A stretch of 64,000 nucleotides of DNA from JBBRCE01 sp038205115 (GTDB taxonomy: Bacteria > Planctomycetota > Planctomycetia > Pirellulales > JBBRCE01): contig JBBRCE010000021.1 in NCBI GenBank assembly GCA_038205115.1, forward strand, positions 1-64,000. Reading direction: 5' to 3'. The notes below the pieces were generated by a model. The model made no database searches. It had not been told where the DNA came from and saw nothing but the letters and a program-made list of their open reading frames with translations. A program made the translations under genes and the position numbers. This document shows positions 17,601 through 25,321 of this stretch, one piece after another. The stretch's first letter is position 1. Every line of letters starts with the position of its first letter.

Positions 17601-18481
17601 ATTGAAGCTGGTAGCAGACCGGCTTGAATTTCGCGGCGTAGATCGAGCGTTGCGGAAGCGGACGACCGGCCGGGGAGGAGTGTCAGTAGGCGTTGAAAGG
17701 CGAGCGGATTTCCCGTCGCCGCCGAAATGCCGGGATGAAATGTATAAGGCTCACGAAGCGGATTCAACGCAGAGCGATCGTATTCATCATCCAAGATGCC
17801 TGGCACGCTGACCTGTACAGGAAATTCGAGCCGCTGGCGCTGGGTTGCGATGTCAGACGAGGAATTCAGACCACGCTGCACGACGCCCGGCGCTGCCGGA
17901 TTCGGCGCTGCCGGATTCGTGGCTGCGGAATTCGTGGCGTCCGGATTCGTGGCGGCTGGATTGGCGTCGACGACCGACGGTGAACTGTGAGGCTGATCGC
18001 TGTGCAATTCGCGCAGCACCCAGCCAAAGCTGATTGCGGCAGCCAACGATGCGGCCACCGCCAGGCGTTGCCCCCACGACCGCGAACTGGACGTGTAACG
18101 CGCCGGCGGCGCCGCAATCGGGTGAGTTGACGTTGAAACGCCGCTGAGCGGCAATGTTTTTTTTGCCTGCAAATCGTTGCTGTCTTGCCCGGCGCCATTT
18201 ACCTGCAAAGCGCCGTTCAACTGCAGCGCCACAGCCGGCGTAGCGATGTGTTCGGCCTGCCATTGGCGGTCGATGGCCTGCTGCTGCTCGGCCGTTAACT
18301 GCGCGGCGGGTTCGCGAGCGAGTTGGTCGCTGAGCAGGCCGATGGTCTGACGAATGTCGTCGACCAATTGCCGCGCGGCAGGTTCGCGGCGGAGAAGTTT
18401 TTCGACGGCAAAACGCTGCTTGCCGTCAAGTTCGCCCAGCACGTAAGCGGTCCACTGGGGATCATGCGGATCGAAGTTCAT
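14696..18481 (-). CDS. YfbK-like VWA-domain membrane protein with anti-sigma-like N-terminus
   Basis: A 1261-residue protein started at the ATG at 18481 (MNFDPHDPQWTAYVLGELDG). Residues 1-75 resemble the cytoplasmic head of anti-sigma proteins. A single membrane span lies at about 138-156. Residues 170-200 are an Ala/Asn/Pro repeat. Residues about 300-760 are a Ser/Thr/Asn/Gly-rich region with one autotransporter-associated strand motif (VTGNNTYTGATTVNSG, 500-515). Then come the N-terminal VWA-associated block (about 785-895), a VWA domain with an intact MIDAS (DVSGS 902-906, Thr970, Asp1000) and a C-terminal DUF3520-like part. It sits 152 bases after the ECF sigma gene on the same strand and is probably its membrane-bound regulator. 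The sensed signal is unknown. Confidence 0.8.
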   Translation of the reverse strand: MNFDPHDPQWTAYVLGELDGKQRFAVEKLLRREPAARQLVDDIRQTIGLLSDQLAREPAAQLTAEQQQAIDRQWQAEHIATPAVALQLNGALQVNGAGQDSNDLQAKKTLPLSGVSTSTHPIAAPPARYTSSSRSWGQRLAVAASLAAAISFGWVLRELHSDQPHSSPSVVDANPAATNPDATNSAATNPAAPNPAAPGVVQRGLNSSSDIATQRQRLEFPVQVSVPGILDDEYDRSALNPLREPYTFHPGISAATGNPLAFQRLLTLLPGRSSASATLDLRREIQAGLLPASIDSSATSIAFGQLGSQLAFHEFSPSAGNGLISSSVLGIKQDKNSLLVFDSWEPRLSSSSCTSMPSDIVATADEPYASALNVANRVQVAHANGTSFGSYAYLAGSGSNDGDDVITATLHVFSKPANFANTTNAGTLTLSSGSTNLTAAQSQGHRCNGGEFSAGNTANFGNLSRAGTSSVTYDFVGDVNCKTLRSDIHVSPSNDTALVVTGNNTYTGATTVNSGVFGGQSPANGKESQYALGEMQARGAPSGGRLTPDAGRQRDRNELEAKAVDHSPKIKVAGKPFADNDNYSVAKPQYTVTEPQMQPGQNVVFNYGGEQGKTVGGTLALPDSNKFVSRDKIPSISTSASVAITPCLSIASHVVNERGDEKNYYWNRYLDLAQSGESKGGASNEPPQFNFADRTQPGPLKSIIDQLNNSPSNSLTVGVQTINSAVANSTQQAATASTLSGEVPGNSGLLTGTTNLYSQTLAGIALDSAAHVNVATNQVMPVFDPQSREAYQALPVNRFIAVADDPLSTFATDVDTGSYTNLRRYLTERGQLPPPDAVRVEEMLNYFRYDYPQAKADDAFAVQCEVAQCPWEGKHRLARIGIKAKEIAKKDRPVTNLVFLIDVSGSMSPEDRLPLIQRGLNEMVDQLTENDRVAVVYYAAGTGMALPSTRGDKKDVIKKAINKLGAGGSTNGAGGIELAYKVARENFIERGVNRVILATDGDFNVGITDRDQLITLIQDTAKAGISLTTLGVGTDNLKDATLEQLADKGHGNYAYLDSLAEARRVLVEQINGTLVTVAKDMKVQIEFNPAEIQAYRLIGYENRIMPHADFNNDKKLGGDVGAGHTVTALYELTPVERSDSDQRLDIDPLKYQKKTVTTDAAGTKELFTLKLRYKQPHGDKSSLQELPIKDSGKRYGQASRDFKFAASVAAFGMALRRSPFKGDLNMDAIAELAQEGIGSDDNGSRKELVDLIHRAKALGVR
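17885..17965. repeat. degenerate 15-bp tandem repeat inside the VWA gene
   Basis: About five degenerate units of the type gctgccggattcgtg encode the PAATNPDATNSAATNPAAP linker on the reverse strand. The repeat lies just outside the predicted membrane span of the VWA protein. Confidence 0.7.
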
Positions 18482-18633
18482 CGTAACGTTCCTTAAAAAA
18501 GCGGCGCGGCCGCGTGGGGTTCGGATGGCGGCAATCGGCAATGCAAACCGAGCGCGCGATCCGCGGGGCTGGCGAACACGCGCGCCGCGGAGGCAATCGG
18601 AGTTGGTTGCAGATTGCTGAGATTCATGGCTGG

Positions 18634-19134
18634 CTATTTGGCTTTGTGTCGCCCGTTGCTGGTTGGTGTGGGCTGCTGGTTGAGTTGGCTGCGCAGTCGG
18701 CCGATGGCGGTGTGAATCAGCACGCCCACGTGCGTGACGCTCAGACCGGTGATGGCGGCGATCTCTCGGTAACTCAGTCCGCTTTGAAATTTCAGACGGA
18801 CGACTTCTTGCTGGCTCTCCGGCAGGGTGCCGACCAGTTGCAGCACCTGGTCCAGGCTTTCGCGATGTTCCAGCACGGTGGTTTGCGCTGGCTCGCGACT
18901 TTCGCAAGTTTGGCTGGCGGCTTCGCTAAGTGGCGTCATGCGTTGTTCCTTGCGACGAATATCGAATGCCCTATTGCGGCAGACGGTGTACAGCCACGGG
19001 GCCAATTTATCGCGGGCAGACGGCCCCTCGCGGAGCAACCGTAAAAAAGCATCTTGCACCACATCGCGGGCAGACTCCAAATCTTCGGTCAGGCGCGCGG
19101 TGTAAGCGATCAGTGGACCTTGAAATTGGTCCAC
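18634..19134 (-). CDS. ECF-type RNA polymerase sigma factor
   Basis: At least 166 residues, with a sigma region 2 (LTEDLESARDVVQDAFLRLL, LYTVCRNRAFDIRRKE) and a region 4 (LPESQQEVVRLKFQSGLSY, then REIAAITGLSVTHVGVLIHT). The only usual start codon in the frame is the GTG at 19134. The frame remains open and family-like upstream (reading DGQTTHWIRQA), but it contains no ATG, GTG or TTG before the stop at 19222-19224. The true start may therefore be a rare codon, or the GTG may be right. It precedes the VWA/anti-sigma-like gene on the same strand, the usual sigma then anti-sigma order. Confidence 0.85.
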   Translation of the reverse strand: MDQFQGPLIAYTARLTEDLESARDVVQDAFLRLLREGPSARDKLAPWLYTVCRNRAFDIRRKEQRMTPLSEAASQTCESREPAQTTVLEHRESLDQVLQLVGTLPESQQEVVRLKFQSGLSYREIAAITGLSVTHVGVLIHTAIGRLRSQLNQQPTPTSNGRHKAK

Positions 19135-19825
19135 CGCTTGCCGAATCCAGTGCGTGGTCTGCCCATCGAGAGAAATGCGTTGACGCTCCGTTGTGGTGGT
19201 GTCGATTCCGCCTGCACCTATTTAACGGCTGGGCAGCGGATTTATTAATGGGCGGCAAACCGAATTATCGAGCCTTGCATGTCGGCCGCTTTTGAATAGA
19301 CTGCGCTAAGGGGATACTTGCGAAACCGACGACTTTTTCTGCGGCTTTGCGAGTGCTATCATGAGCAGACTCCGGCGAAGCAACAAAGTTGGCGGTTGGC
19401 GGGCGAGAAATTGGCCTGGAAGGTTAAAACCGGCACGGAATTTTCGGGCAAAAGTTTTTCCAAAATTGCGGTTTCTGCCCCAAGCCAGGCGGCGATCGTG
19501 ACGATAGAATTGGCTAACGAACCACAGGATACAAACCTCTCTTCCATGCATTCCGTCGGCGGGACCTAAAACCATGCGTAGACAGCATCACCAAACAGCT
19601 AGTGCTTAGCACGGCTCGATCCTGTTCTAATCGCAAACGACTCCACCTTCGCAATCGGATGAGAGGTTTGACATAAGGCCGCGGCGCTTGCAACAGCAAG
19701 TGCCGCGGCCGTTTTTGTTGGTGTGCGTCGCTTGCCGGCAATGCGCATAAAAAACGCTTCGAGCCTGGCAGGCGGCCAAACTCGAAGCGCGTGAAGTTTG
19801 CCATCGTATCGCGAATTGGTTGCGA
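19135..19825. other. intergenic region with orphan forward terminator
   Basis: There is no recognisable protein gene. A forward promoter candidate (TTGCAT 19275-19280, 16-base spacer, TAGACT 19297-19302) and a strong forward terminator at 19677-19716 bracket about 400 bases. That stretch has an unrecognised 83-codon forward frame (19318-19569) without a clear Shine-Dalgarno. It may encode a small RNA or small protein, but nothing shows which. Confidence 0.4.
19677..19716 (+). terminator. intrinsic terminator, forward orientation
   Basis: A long GC-rich hairpin: GGCCGCGGC-g-CTTGC (19677-19691) pairs with GCAAG-t-GCCGCGGCC (19696-19710), loop AACA, followed by GTTTTTG. It is oriented to stop forward transcripts, yet both flanking genes run in reverse. 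The reverse reading lacks a good U-tract. Confidence 0.7.
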
Positions 19826-22357
19826 CTAGCGCGGCTGCTTGTTGGGATCCTTGGGGTCTCTCGGACCATTCGGATTTGGCTGGCTTGGAGTGGTTGGCGT
19901 TTTTGGCTGCAGTTGCTTCTGACGCTGAATTTCAGCCTGCCGCTGCGCCTCGGCTTGTTTTTGACGCTGCGCCTCGGCTTGCTTCTGCGCCTCGGCCTGT
20001 TTTTGTCGCTGCAGGTCGGCTTGCCTTTGCGCCTCGGCTTGCTTCTGCTGGTCGGCCTGTTTTTGCCGCTGCAGGTCGGCTTGCTTCTGCGCCTCGGCCT
20101 GTTTTTGTCGCTGAATTTCGGCTTGTTTCTGGGCATCGATCTGCTTCTGAGCAGCGAGTTGTTTTTGACGAGCCTGCTCGGCCAACTTGGCTTGCTCAGC
20201 TTGTTTTTGACGTTGCTGCTCGGCCTGTTTCTGCGCGTCGATCTGTTTTTGTTGTTCGAGCTGCTTCTGCTTTTGCAGTTGGGCCGCCTTCTGAGACTCG
20301 AGTTGCTTCTGCGCGTCGAGCTGTTTTTGCTTGGTCGCATCAAGCTGTTTTTGTTGTTCGAGCTGCTTCTGTTTTTGTAGTTCGGCAGCCTTTTGAGAGT
20401 CGAGTTGCTTTTGCGCGTCGAGTTGTTTTTGCTTGGCCGCGTCTAATTGTTTTTGGCGCGCTTCGTCGGCCAACCGTTTTTGCTCGGCCAGCTTTTTGGC
20501 ATCGTCGGCGGCCTTGCCCTTCTGAGCGTCAAGTTGTTTTTGGCGCGCTTCGTCGGCTAATCGTTTTTGCTCGGCCAGCTTTTTGGCATCGTCCGTTGGC
20601 TTGCCCTTCTGAGCGTCGAGTTGTTTCTGCCGCGCTTGATCGGCCAGTTTTTGCGTGATTTCGGTCTCGCGACGTTGCTGTTCGGCCAGACGCTGCTTTT
20701 CTTGGCGCTCCGAGATCTTCTTGTTCAGGTCGACCTTGGGGATATCGGACTTGACCGTTTGTTTAATGGCTATGGGGCCAGCGTCGAGCTTGATGGGCTC
20801 GACTTTTACGGTGTGCGTGTCTTTGATCTTTTTTAGGTCGATTTGCTGCTGCATGCCGGAAAGATCGACAGGCAGTTTCGGAGCTCTGGTCTCATTGGCA
20901 CGAGGCCTGTTTCTTGGATCGAGCCTGGAGTTGTCGAGCGTGACGAGCAGCGGTTTGAGGGAGCCGGTGGTGCCGGTGTTTTCCTTGCCAAGTTTGGCAA
21001 ACAGGTTGCCTTGCTGCTGGCCGTTTTGCTGCACTTGTTGCGATCGGACAAAGACCTGATTCCGCTGGGCTTTATCGAGCTGCTCCAGCCGGATGGATTT
21101 GGTGTTGATGTTGCCGAACTTGGTAACCGTAATGTTATTGGTAATATTGTTAATCGTGACGTTGTTGACGACGGTCGTGTTCTTGATTTTACCGTTGTTG
21201 ATTTGGTGCGCGTAATTGATCTGCTGGGTTAGCGTCACCGGCGGGCGATACTGCGGTTCGGTTTGTCGCAGGTGATGCAACTCGACAATCTGCTGGCCCC
21301 AGTTGTCGTTGTGATAAACGCGCCGATTGTAATTCGAGTAATAACGAAACAGCGGATCGGGGTGACTGTACTCTTGGGCGTAAACGCCGTAGGACACAAA
21401 ACCCAACTTGGCAAACGGCTTCTCATAGCAGTTGCCAAAGTAGTAGGTGCCGCAAGGACTGACGAACAGCGACGACAACATGCTTTGTTCATGCACAATG
21501 TATTGCGGCTGATAAACGTAATCGGCAGGGCATTGCGAATAATCGATGGCCACCGGCGCAAATAGGCAGCCGCGACGCTGCAAGGCGCGATCCCAATAGG
21601 CTTCGACAAACACATACCCGCAGGGCGTGTAGACGTAATGCGCCGGAACCAGCACATAGTCTTGTTGTCCCTGCACCCATTGTCCCTGACGCCACTTGTA
21701 ACGATCTTCTTGATAAACGTATGCGCCGGGCGAGTAAACCGAATCGACACTGGGCGGCGCGCCCGTCTCTTCCACCTGCGGCGCATCGGGCGGCGGCAAC
21801 ACGACGATATCCGTCATGTCGGCCGGTCTCCAAAAACCGTTGGTGTATTGAAAGCCGCCTTCGACCTTGGACCAATAGCCAGCCATCCATTGCATGTTCG
21901 GCGGCGGCGAACGCCAAATGCCAGTCACCCAAACGTAATTCGGCTGGTCGGGCACAAACGCCCAGTAGCCAGAAATCCATTGAACGTCGTCGCCTTCGGG
22001 ACGTTCGGCCGGCGGCATCTCTTCGATGGGCGCGGGCGGTTCTTGAACCATGACCGCGTTCGGTTGCAGGCTGCCGTTACCGGGTTCGGCGAATGCCTCG
22101 TGCACCGGACCGGTGGTCAACACCTCAACGCCTTTGGGCTGATCCAACGAATCGGTATCTTGCACAGCCGTGTTCTGATTGAACGTGCCTTGGCTATCGT
22201 CCGGCACGACGGGCAACGAAGGGTCGGACGGTGCGGTGAGCGCGCCTGGCTCGTCGGGCAAGACAAGCGGCTGATCGGCCCAGGCAACCCAGGCCGTGAC
22301 CAGCACCGCGCAACAACTAACCGCGCCCAGTACCCACGCACGAAAACTAGCAGACAT
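19826..22357 (-). CDS. exported WxxGxW-repeat and Q/K-rich coiled-coil protein
   Basis: An 843-residue protein started at the ATG at 22357, preceded on its strand by a clear AGGGG. A signal peptide (MSASFRAWVLGAVSCCAVLVTAWVAWA) is followed by an acidic linker. A domain with repeated aromatic motifs comes next (VQWISGYWAF, YVWVTGIWRS, MQWMAGYWSK, YKWRQGQWVQ), the YxWxxGxW pattern of exported bacterial proteins. A Cys/Tyr-rich part and an Asn/Thr-rich part follow. The last about 330 residues are an almost uninterrupted Gln/Lys/Ala/Leu coiled coil (RQKQLDAQKQAE-type units). It is probably a fibrous envelope or surface protein with unknown partners. Confidence 0.7.
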   Translation of the reverse strand: MSASFRAWVLGAVSCCAVLVTAWVAWADQPLVLPDEPGALTAPSDPSLPVVPDDSQGTFNQNTAVQDTDSLDQPKGVEVLTTGPVHEAFAEPGNGSLQPNAVMVQEPPAPIEEMPPAERPEGDDVQWISGYWAFVPDQPNYVWVTGIWRSPPPNMQWMAGYWSKVEGGFQYTNGFWRPADMTDIVVLPPPDAPQVEETGAPPSVDSVYSPGAYVYQEDRYKWRQGQWVQGQQDYVLVPAHYVYTPCGYVFVEAYWDRALQRRGCLFAPVAIDYSQCPADYVYQPQYIVHEQSMLSSLFVSPCGTYYFGNCYEKPFAKLGFVSYGVYAQEYSHPDPLFRYYSNYNRRVYHNDNWGQQIVELHHLRQTEPQYRPPVTLTQQINYAHQINNGKIKNTTVVNNVTINNITNNITVTKFGNINTKSIRLEQLDKAQRNQVFVRSQQVQQNGQQQGNLFAKLGKENTGTTGSLKPLLVTLDNSRLDPRNRPRANETRAPKLPVDLSGMQQQIDLKKIKDTHTVKVEPIKLDAGPIAIKQTVKSDIPKVDLNKKISERQEKQRLAEQQRRETEITQKLADQARQKQLDAQKGKPTDDAKKLAEQKRLADEARQKQLDAQKGKAADDAKKLAEQKRLADEARQKQLDAAKQKQLDAQKQLDSQKAAELQKQKQLEQQKQLDATKQKQLDAQKQLESQKAAQLQKQKQLEQQKQIDAQKQAEQQRQKQAEQAKLAEQARQKQLAAQKQIDAQKQAEIQRQKQAEAQKQADLQRQKQADQQKQAEAQRQADLQRQKQAEAQKQAEAQRQKQAEAQRQAEIQRQKQLQPKTPTTPSQPNPNGPRDPKDPNKQPR
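19900..20640. repeat. imperfect coding repeats of the Q/K/A coiled coil
   Basis: Many imperfect units such as gcctcggcttgcttctgcg and tcgagttgtttttgcgcg encode AQKQAEAQRQKQ-type heptads on the reverse strand. Such DNA is prone to slippage, so unit number may vary between strains and assemblies. Confidence 0.8.
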
Positions 22358-23711
22358 AACCAACCCCTGTTGAAAATTTTGACCACCCGACGTCGACCAC
22401 CTCGCCGACATTCGATTTGGACGGTGTCACCCGGTGCCCGTAACCGCGCATCCGTCAAGTGCAATCATAACACAATTAGCAAGCGGCCGCGGGCAACCGC
22501 TGTCAAAAGGTTTTCAGCAAATTTGCTGCTCGAAAACATTTCGCGACTGTCGACCCCTACCACGTATGCCAATCGATGGCCGAACGTCGGCCGAGAAACC
22601 GCTGGCTCGGGGCTTTCGCGTGAGGAAACCGCCGTTTGTGGATTTTTTATCAAACCCGCTTCCGGCGACCAAAATCGCTGCGTAACACGTTGGAAAGGCT
22701 GATGTTGCGAGTGGCAGCATGCGAAAAAAACGCTGTGGACAGTGAGGACACAGCGGGTGCCGGCATTACGTTTTCAGTTAACTTCGCGCGGACCGCAGGT
22801 CCGGCACTTCGACTTGCGATGGATCGACTTTCTTTCGCGGGCACACGCGAAGCGAGGCACGGCGCTTCGAATCGCGCTTTTGCAAGTCGGAGTGTATGAG
22901 CGGACGCCAGGCTGTTGAAGCGCAGGCGACCACCGTTCGGATTTTCAAAGAGCTTCAACGGGGGTTCGGCGAATTACTGCGGCCGCATGTCGGTTCGTTT
23001 TCGAAACGCCAGCGCACCGGCGTTCCTACTTTTGTCTAGCAAACCATCCACGCGACGTCTCTTGCCACCAGTCTCATGCAAGTGCAGGCTGTTTGTCCGG
23101 CCAGAAATCGAGTTTGCACGTTTGATCGCTGGCTGGAGTGTTTTGCCCACGTTGCACGCTGAGTTGTCAGAGCCCTGGGTTGGCCTCAAATCCGTTGTCC
23201 CGCATTGGGCGGAGCATCCGCCCGCGAGATGAATGAACGTTAGTATACCATAGCGCGATGCGGCAATCAACGGCAGCGAGCAAGTTTCGTGATGCTCAGC
23301 CGCATATCGGCCGTCAGCGTGCCGGCGTTGAGGCGGTGCCTGTCGTCACTGTGAGTCGCGCTCCGTTTAAGCGGCGAGGCAGCATTAATCGGTGCGCGCC
23401 GCTGTGCGTCGGCGAGAAGCGCGTTCATTGCGCGCGGCTGCTAGCAGCCAACGCGGTATGCTAGCAACGATTGGAGACGGATTGACACCGGCCTGCAACT
23501 TGCATTACAGTCGGCCCTCCGGAACATTTGCGCCAGGAAGGCTCGCAGGGCAATATTCATTTTGTGATATTGCGGGTCGCGGTCGTCCTCCGGGGTGATC
23601 GGTTTTGCCCGCGAACAGCGTCGGCGATCAGCTTCAGCGAACAGCGTCAGCGATGAGCGCCCCGTTGTCGGTCGAGAATGGTTCAATTCCTTCCAACCTA
23701 AGGATACGTCA
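22358..23711. other. long intergenic region without a supported gene
   Basis: A 1.35-kb stretch between divergent genes. Several short frames exist on both strands, but none has a recognisable family, signal peptide or good ribosome-binding site. A small GGACC-gca-GGTCC hairpin lies near 22790. I see no tRNA, and nothing else I can support. Confidence 0.45.
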
Positions 23712-24425
23712 ATGTACCATTCAGGCGGCTCGCGATCGTCGGTATCGGCTGGCGTCTGCTCGACGGCCACCGATGCCCATCTGGCGTTGTTCGGCCCTTT
23801 GCATTACGAGCCAAATTACGCCTATCCGCTGGTCGTTTGGTTGCACGGCTCGGCAGGCGATGAGCGACAGTTGCGCAAAGTGATGCCGCTGATCAGCATG
23901 CGAAATTACGTTGCGGTTGGTCCGCGCGGCACTTGGGCAGAAAAGAGCGGCGGCTTTAGTTGGCGGCAGAGCCACGATCAGGTTTCGCTGGCCGAACATC
24001 GCGTGGCGGAAGCGATCGAAGGCGCCAAGGGCCGCTACAACGTCAACTCAAAGCGGATTTTTCTGGCCGGATTTGCTTGCGGCGGCACGATGGCCTTTCG
24101 CTTGGCCATGCGGCATCCGGAGCAGTACGCCGGTGTGATCTCGCTGTGCGGCGCTTTTCCAGATTGCGACGCCCCGCTGCAACGGATTGCCGATGCCCGG
24201 CAGTTGCCCATTTTTATGTCATGCGGTCAGCACGGGGTGGAATGTTCGCCAGTGATTGTCTGCGAAAACCTGCGGCTGTTTCACGCCGCCGGAATGTCGG
24301 CCACGCTGCGTCAGTATCCGTGCGGGGACGAACTCGACACGCTGATGCTCAGCGATTTGGATCGTTGGATCATGTCGCAAGTTGTGCCAGCGGCCGCCGA
24401 GCCATCGACCAGCAGCGCGCTCTAG
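23712..24425 (+). CDS. alpha/beta-hydrolase fold protein lacking the catalytic triad
   Basis: A 237-residue phospholipase/carboxylesterase-like protein started at the ATG at 23712. The fold landmarks are present: YPLVVWLHGSAGD (oxyanion region), VAVGPRGTWA and KRIFLAGFACGGTMAFRLA. The nucleophile elbow G-x-S-x-G reads G120-F-A122-C-G124, with Ala in place of Ser. The usual GHE near the end reads GDE (Asp206). The GxxDxxVP segment reads GQHGVECSP. All three catalytic positions therefore look replaced. It may be a binding or regulatory pseudo-enzyme rather than a decayed gene, because the frame is intact throughout. Substrate and partners are unknown. Confidence 0.7.
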   Translation: MYHSGGSRSSVSAGVCSTATDAHLALFGPLHYEPNYAYPLVVWLHGSAGDERQLRKVMPLISMRNYVAVGPRGTWAEKSGGFSWRQSHDQVSLAEHRVAEAIEGAKGRYNVNSKRIFLAGFACGGTMAFRLAMRHPEQYAGVISLCGAFPDCDAPLQRIADARQLPIFMSCGQHGVECSPVIVCENLRLFHAAGMSATLRQYPCGDELDTLMLSDLDRWIMSQVVPAAAEPSTSSAL

Positions 24426-24554
24426 AAAATCGCTGGCCAAGTCCGCGGACGCAATTTGTGGCCGATACGACGCGGCGGTCGACGCTTGCGACTATTCGGC
24501 TCACCCGTGTTGGCGATGCGCCGGCTTCGCCGTCATCAATGCTGCGTCACCACG

Positions 24555-25106
24555 TCAGATCCGGCGATGGGCGCCTGGCCAGGGTCCGGGCGGTTCGGCG
24601 GGAAGATCTTTGGCGGAAGTTTCGGTTTTCACAAGCCGAAATCCACGCGCCAGATAGTTCCTTAACGCTTGAGGGTGATCCAGCGACGAGGTATGAACCC
24701 AAACTCGCCGAGGGCTTCTTTGCCAGGCGCGGTCGATGGCAACGGTTAGCAGATGACCGCCGATGCCCTGGCCTGTGAACTGCGAAAGTAGGCCGAAATA
24801 TTCCAGTTCGACATCGCTGTTTGGTTCTCCAGCTAATTCGAAGTACCCCACTGGATTTCCTTGCCGATAGGCCACCCAGGTTTCGTGGCCGGGACGGCTG
24901 ATCGCCGCCAGCCATTGCTGGTACGACCACCTCAGCCGGTCGATCCAATACCAGTCGCCGCCAATGGCCGCGTAAAAAAACCGATTCAACTCCGGGCAAG
25001 GCGTTTCAACTTTGCGAACGTCAATTCCGTCAGGCACATGGCTGGCGGGAATCAATGCCGCGCGGTCGGTCATTTCGAGATAGATGGTTGTTTCTTGCCG
25101 TTGCAT
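24555..25106 (-). CDS. GNAT-family N-acetyltransferase
   Basis: A 183-residue protein starting at the ATG at 25106. It has the GNAT beta4-alpha3 signature, with DVELEYFGLLSQFTGQGIGGHLL (residues 98-120, split) holding the acetyl-CoA pyrophosphate loop Q-x-G-x-G-G. A later part carries HPQALRNYLARGFRLVKTE, where the conserved ARGF tyrosine/phenylalanine segment lies. It transfers an acetyl group to an amine; the target cannot be predicted. It converges with the pseudo-hydrolase gene upstream. Confidence 0.85.
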   Translation of the reverse strand: MQRQETTIYLEMTDRAALIPASHVPDGIDVRKVETPCPELNRFFYAAIGGDWYWIDRLRWSYQQWLAAISRPGHETWVAYRQGNPVGYFELAGEPNSDVELEYFGLLSQFTGQGIGGHLLTVAIDRAWQRSPRRVWVHTSSLDHPQALRNYLARGFRLVKTETSAKDLPAEPPGPWPGAHRRI

Positions 25107-25321
25107 GGACGCACCACGAGACGAGTCGTTAATTGCAACCGTGGCCAGCAGGTTATCAATGGTTTTAACTGTGGGCGGCGGCGCTGCTGTGGGTCAAAAC
25201 CGATACACCCTAGATGCACCGGAAACCCCGAAACTGCACGCACGCACGCTGAAAGGCGCACATCCGTGATTTTTCATCGAATCGCAGAGTGAACTCAAGT
25301 AGCCACGTAAGTCGGTTTCAA

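Noticed and set aside
19576..19720. Possible tmRNA or 4.5S RNA near the terminator
   Set aside because: No tRNA-like ends, tag peptide or SRP hairpin could be found.
19900..20640. Repetitive DNA suggestive of a CRISPR array
   Set aside because: The repeats are in-frame coiled-coil codons with no unique spacers and no cas genes.
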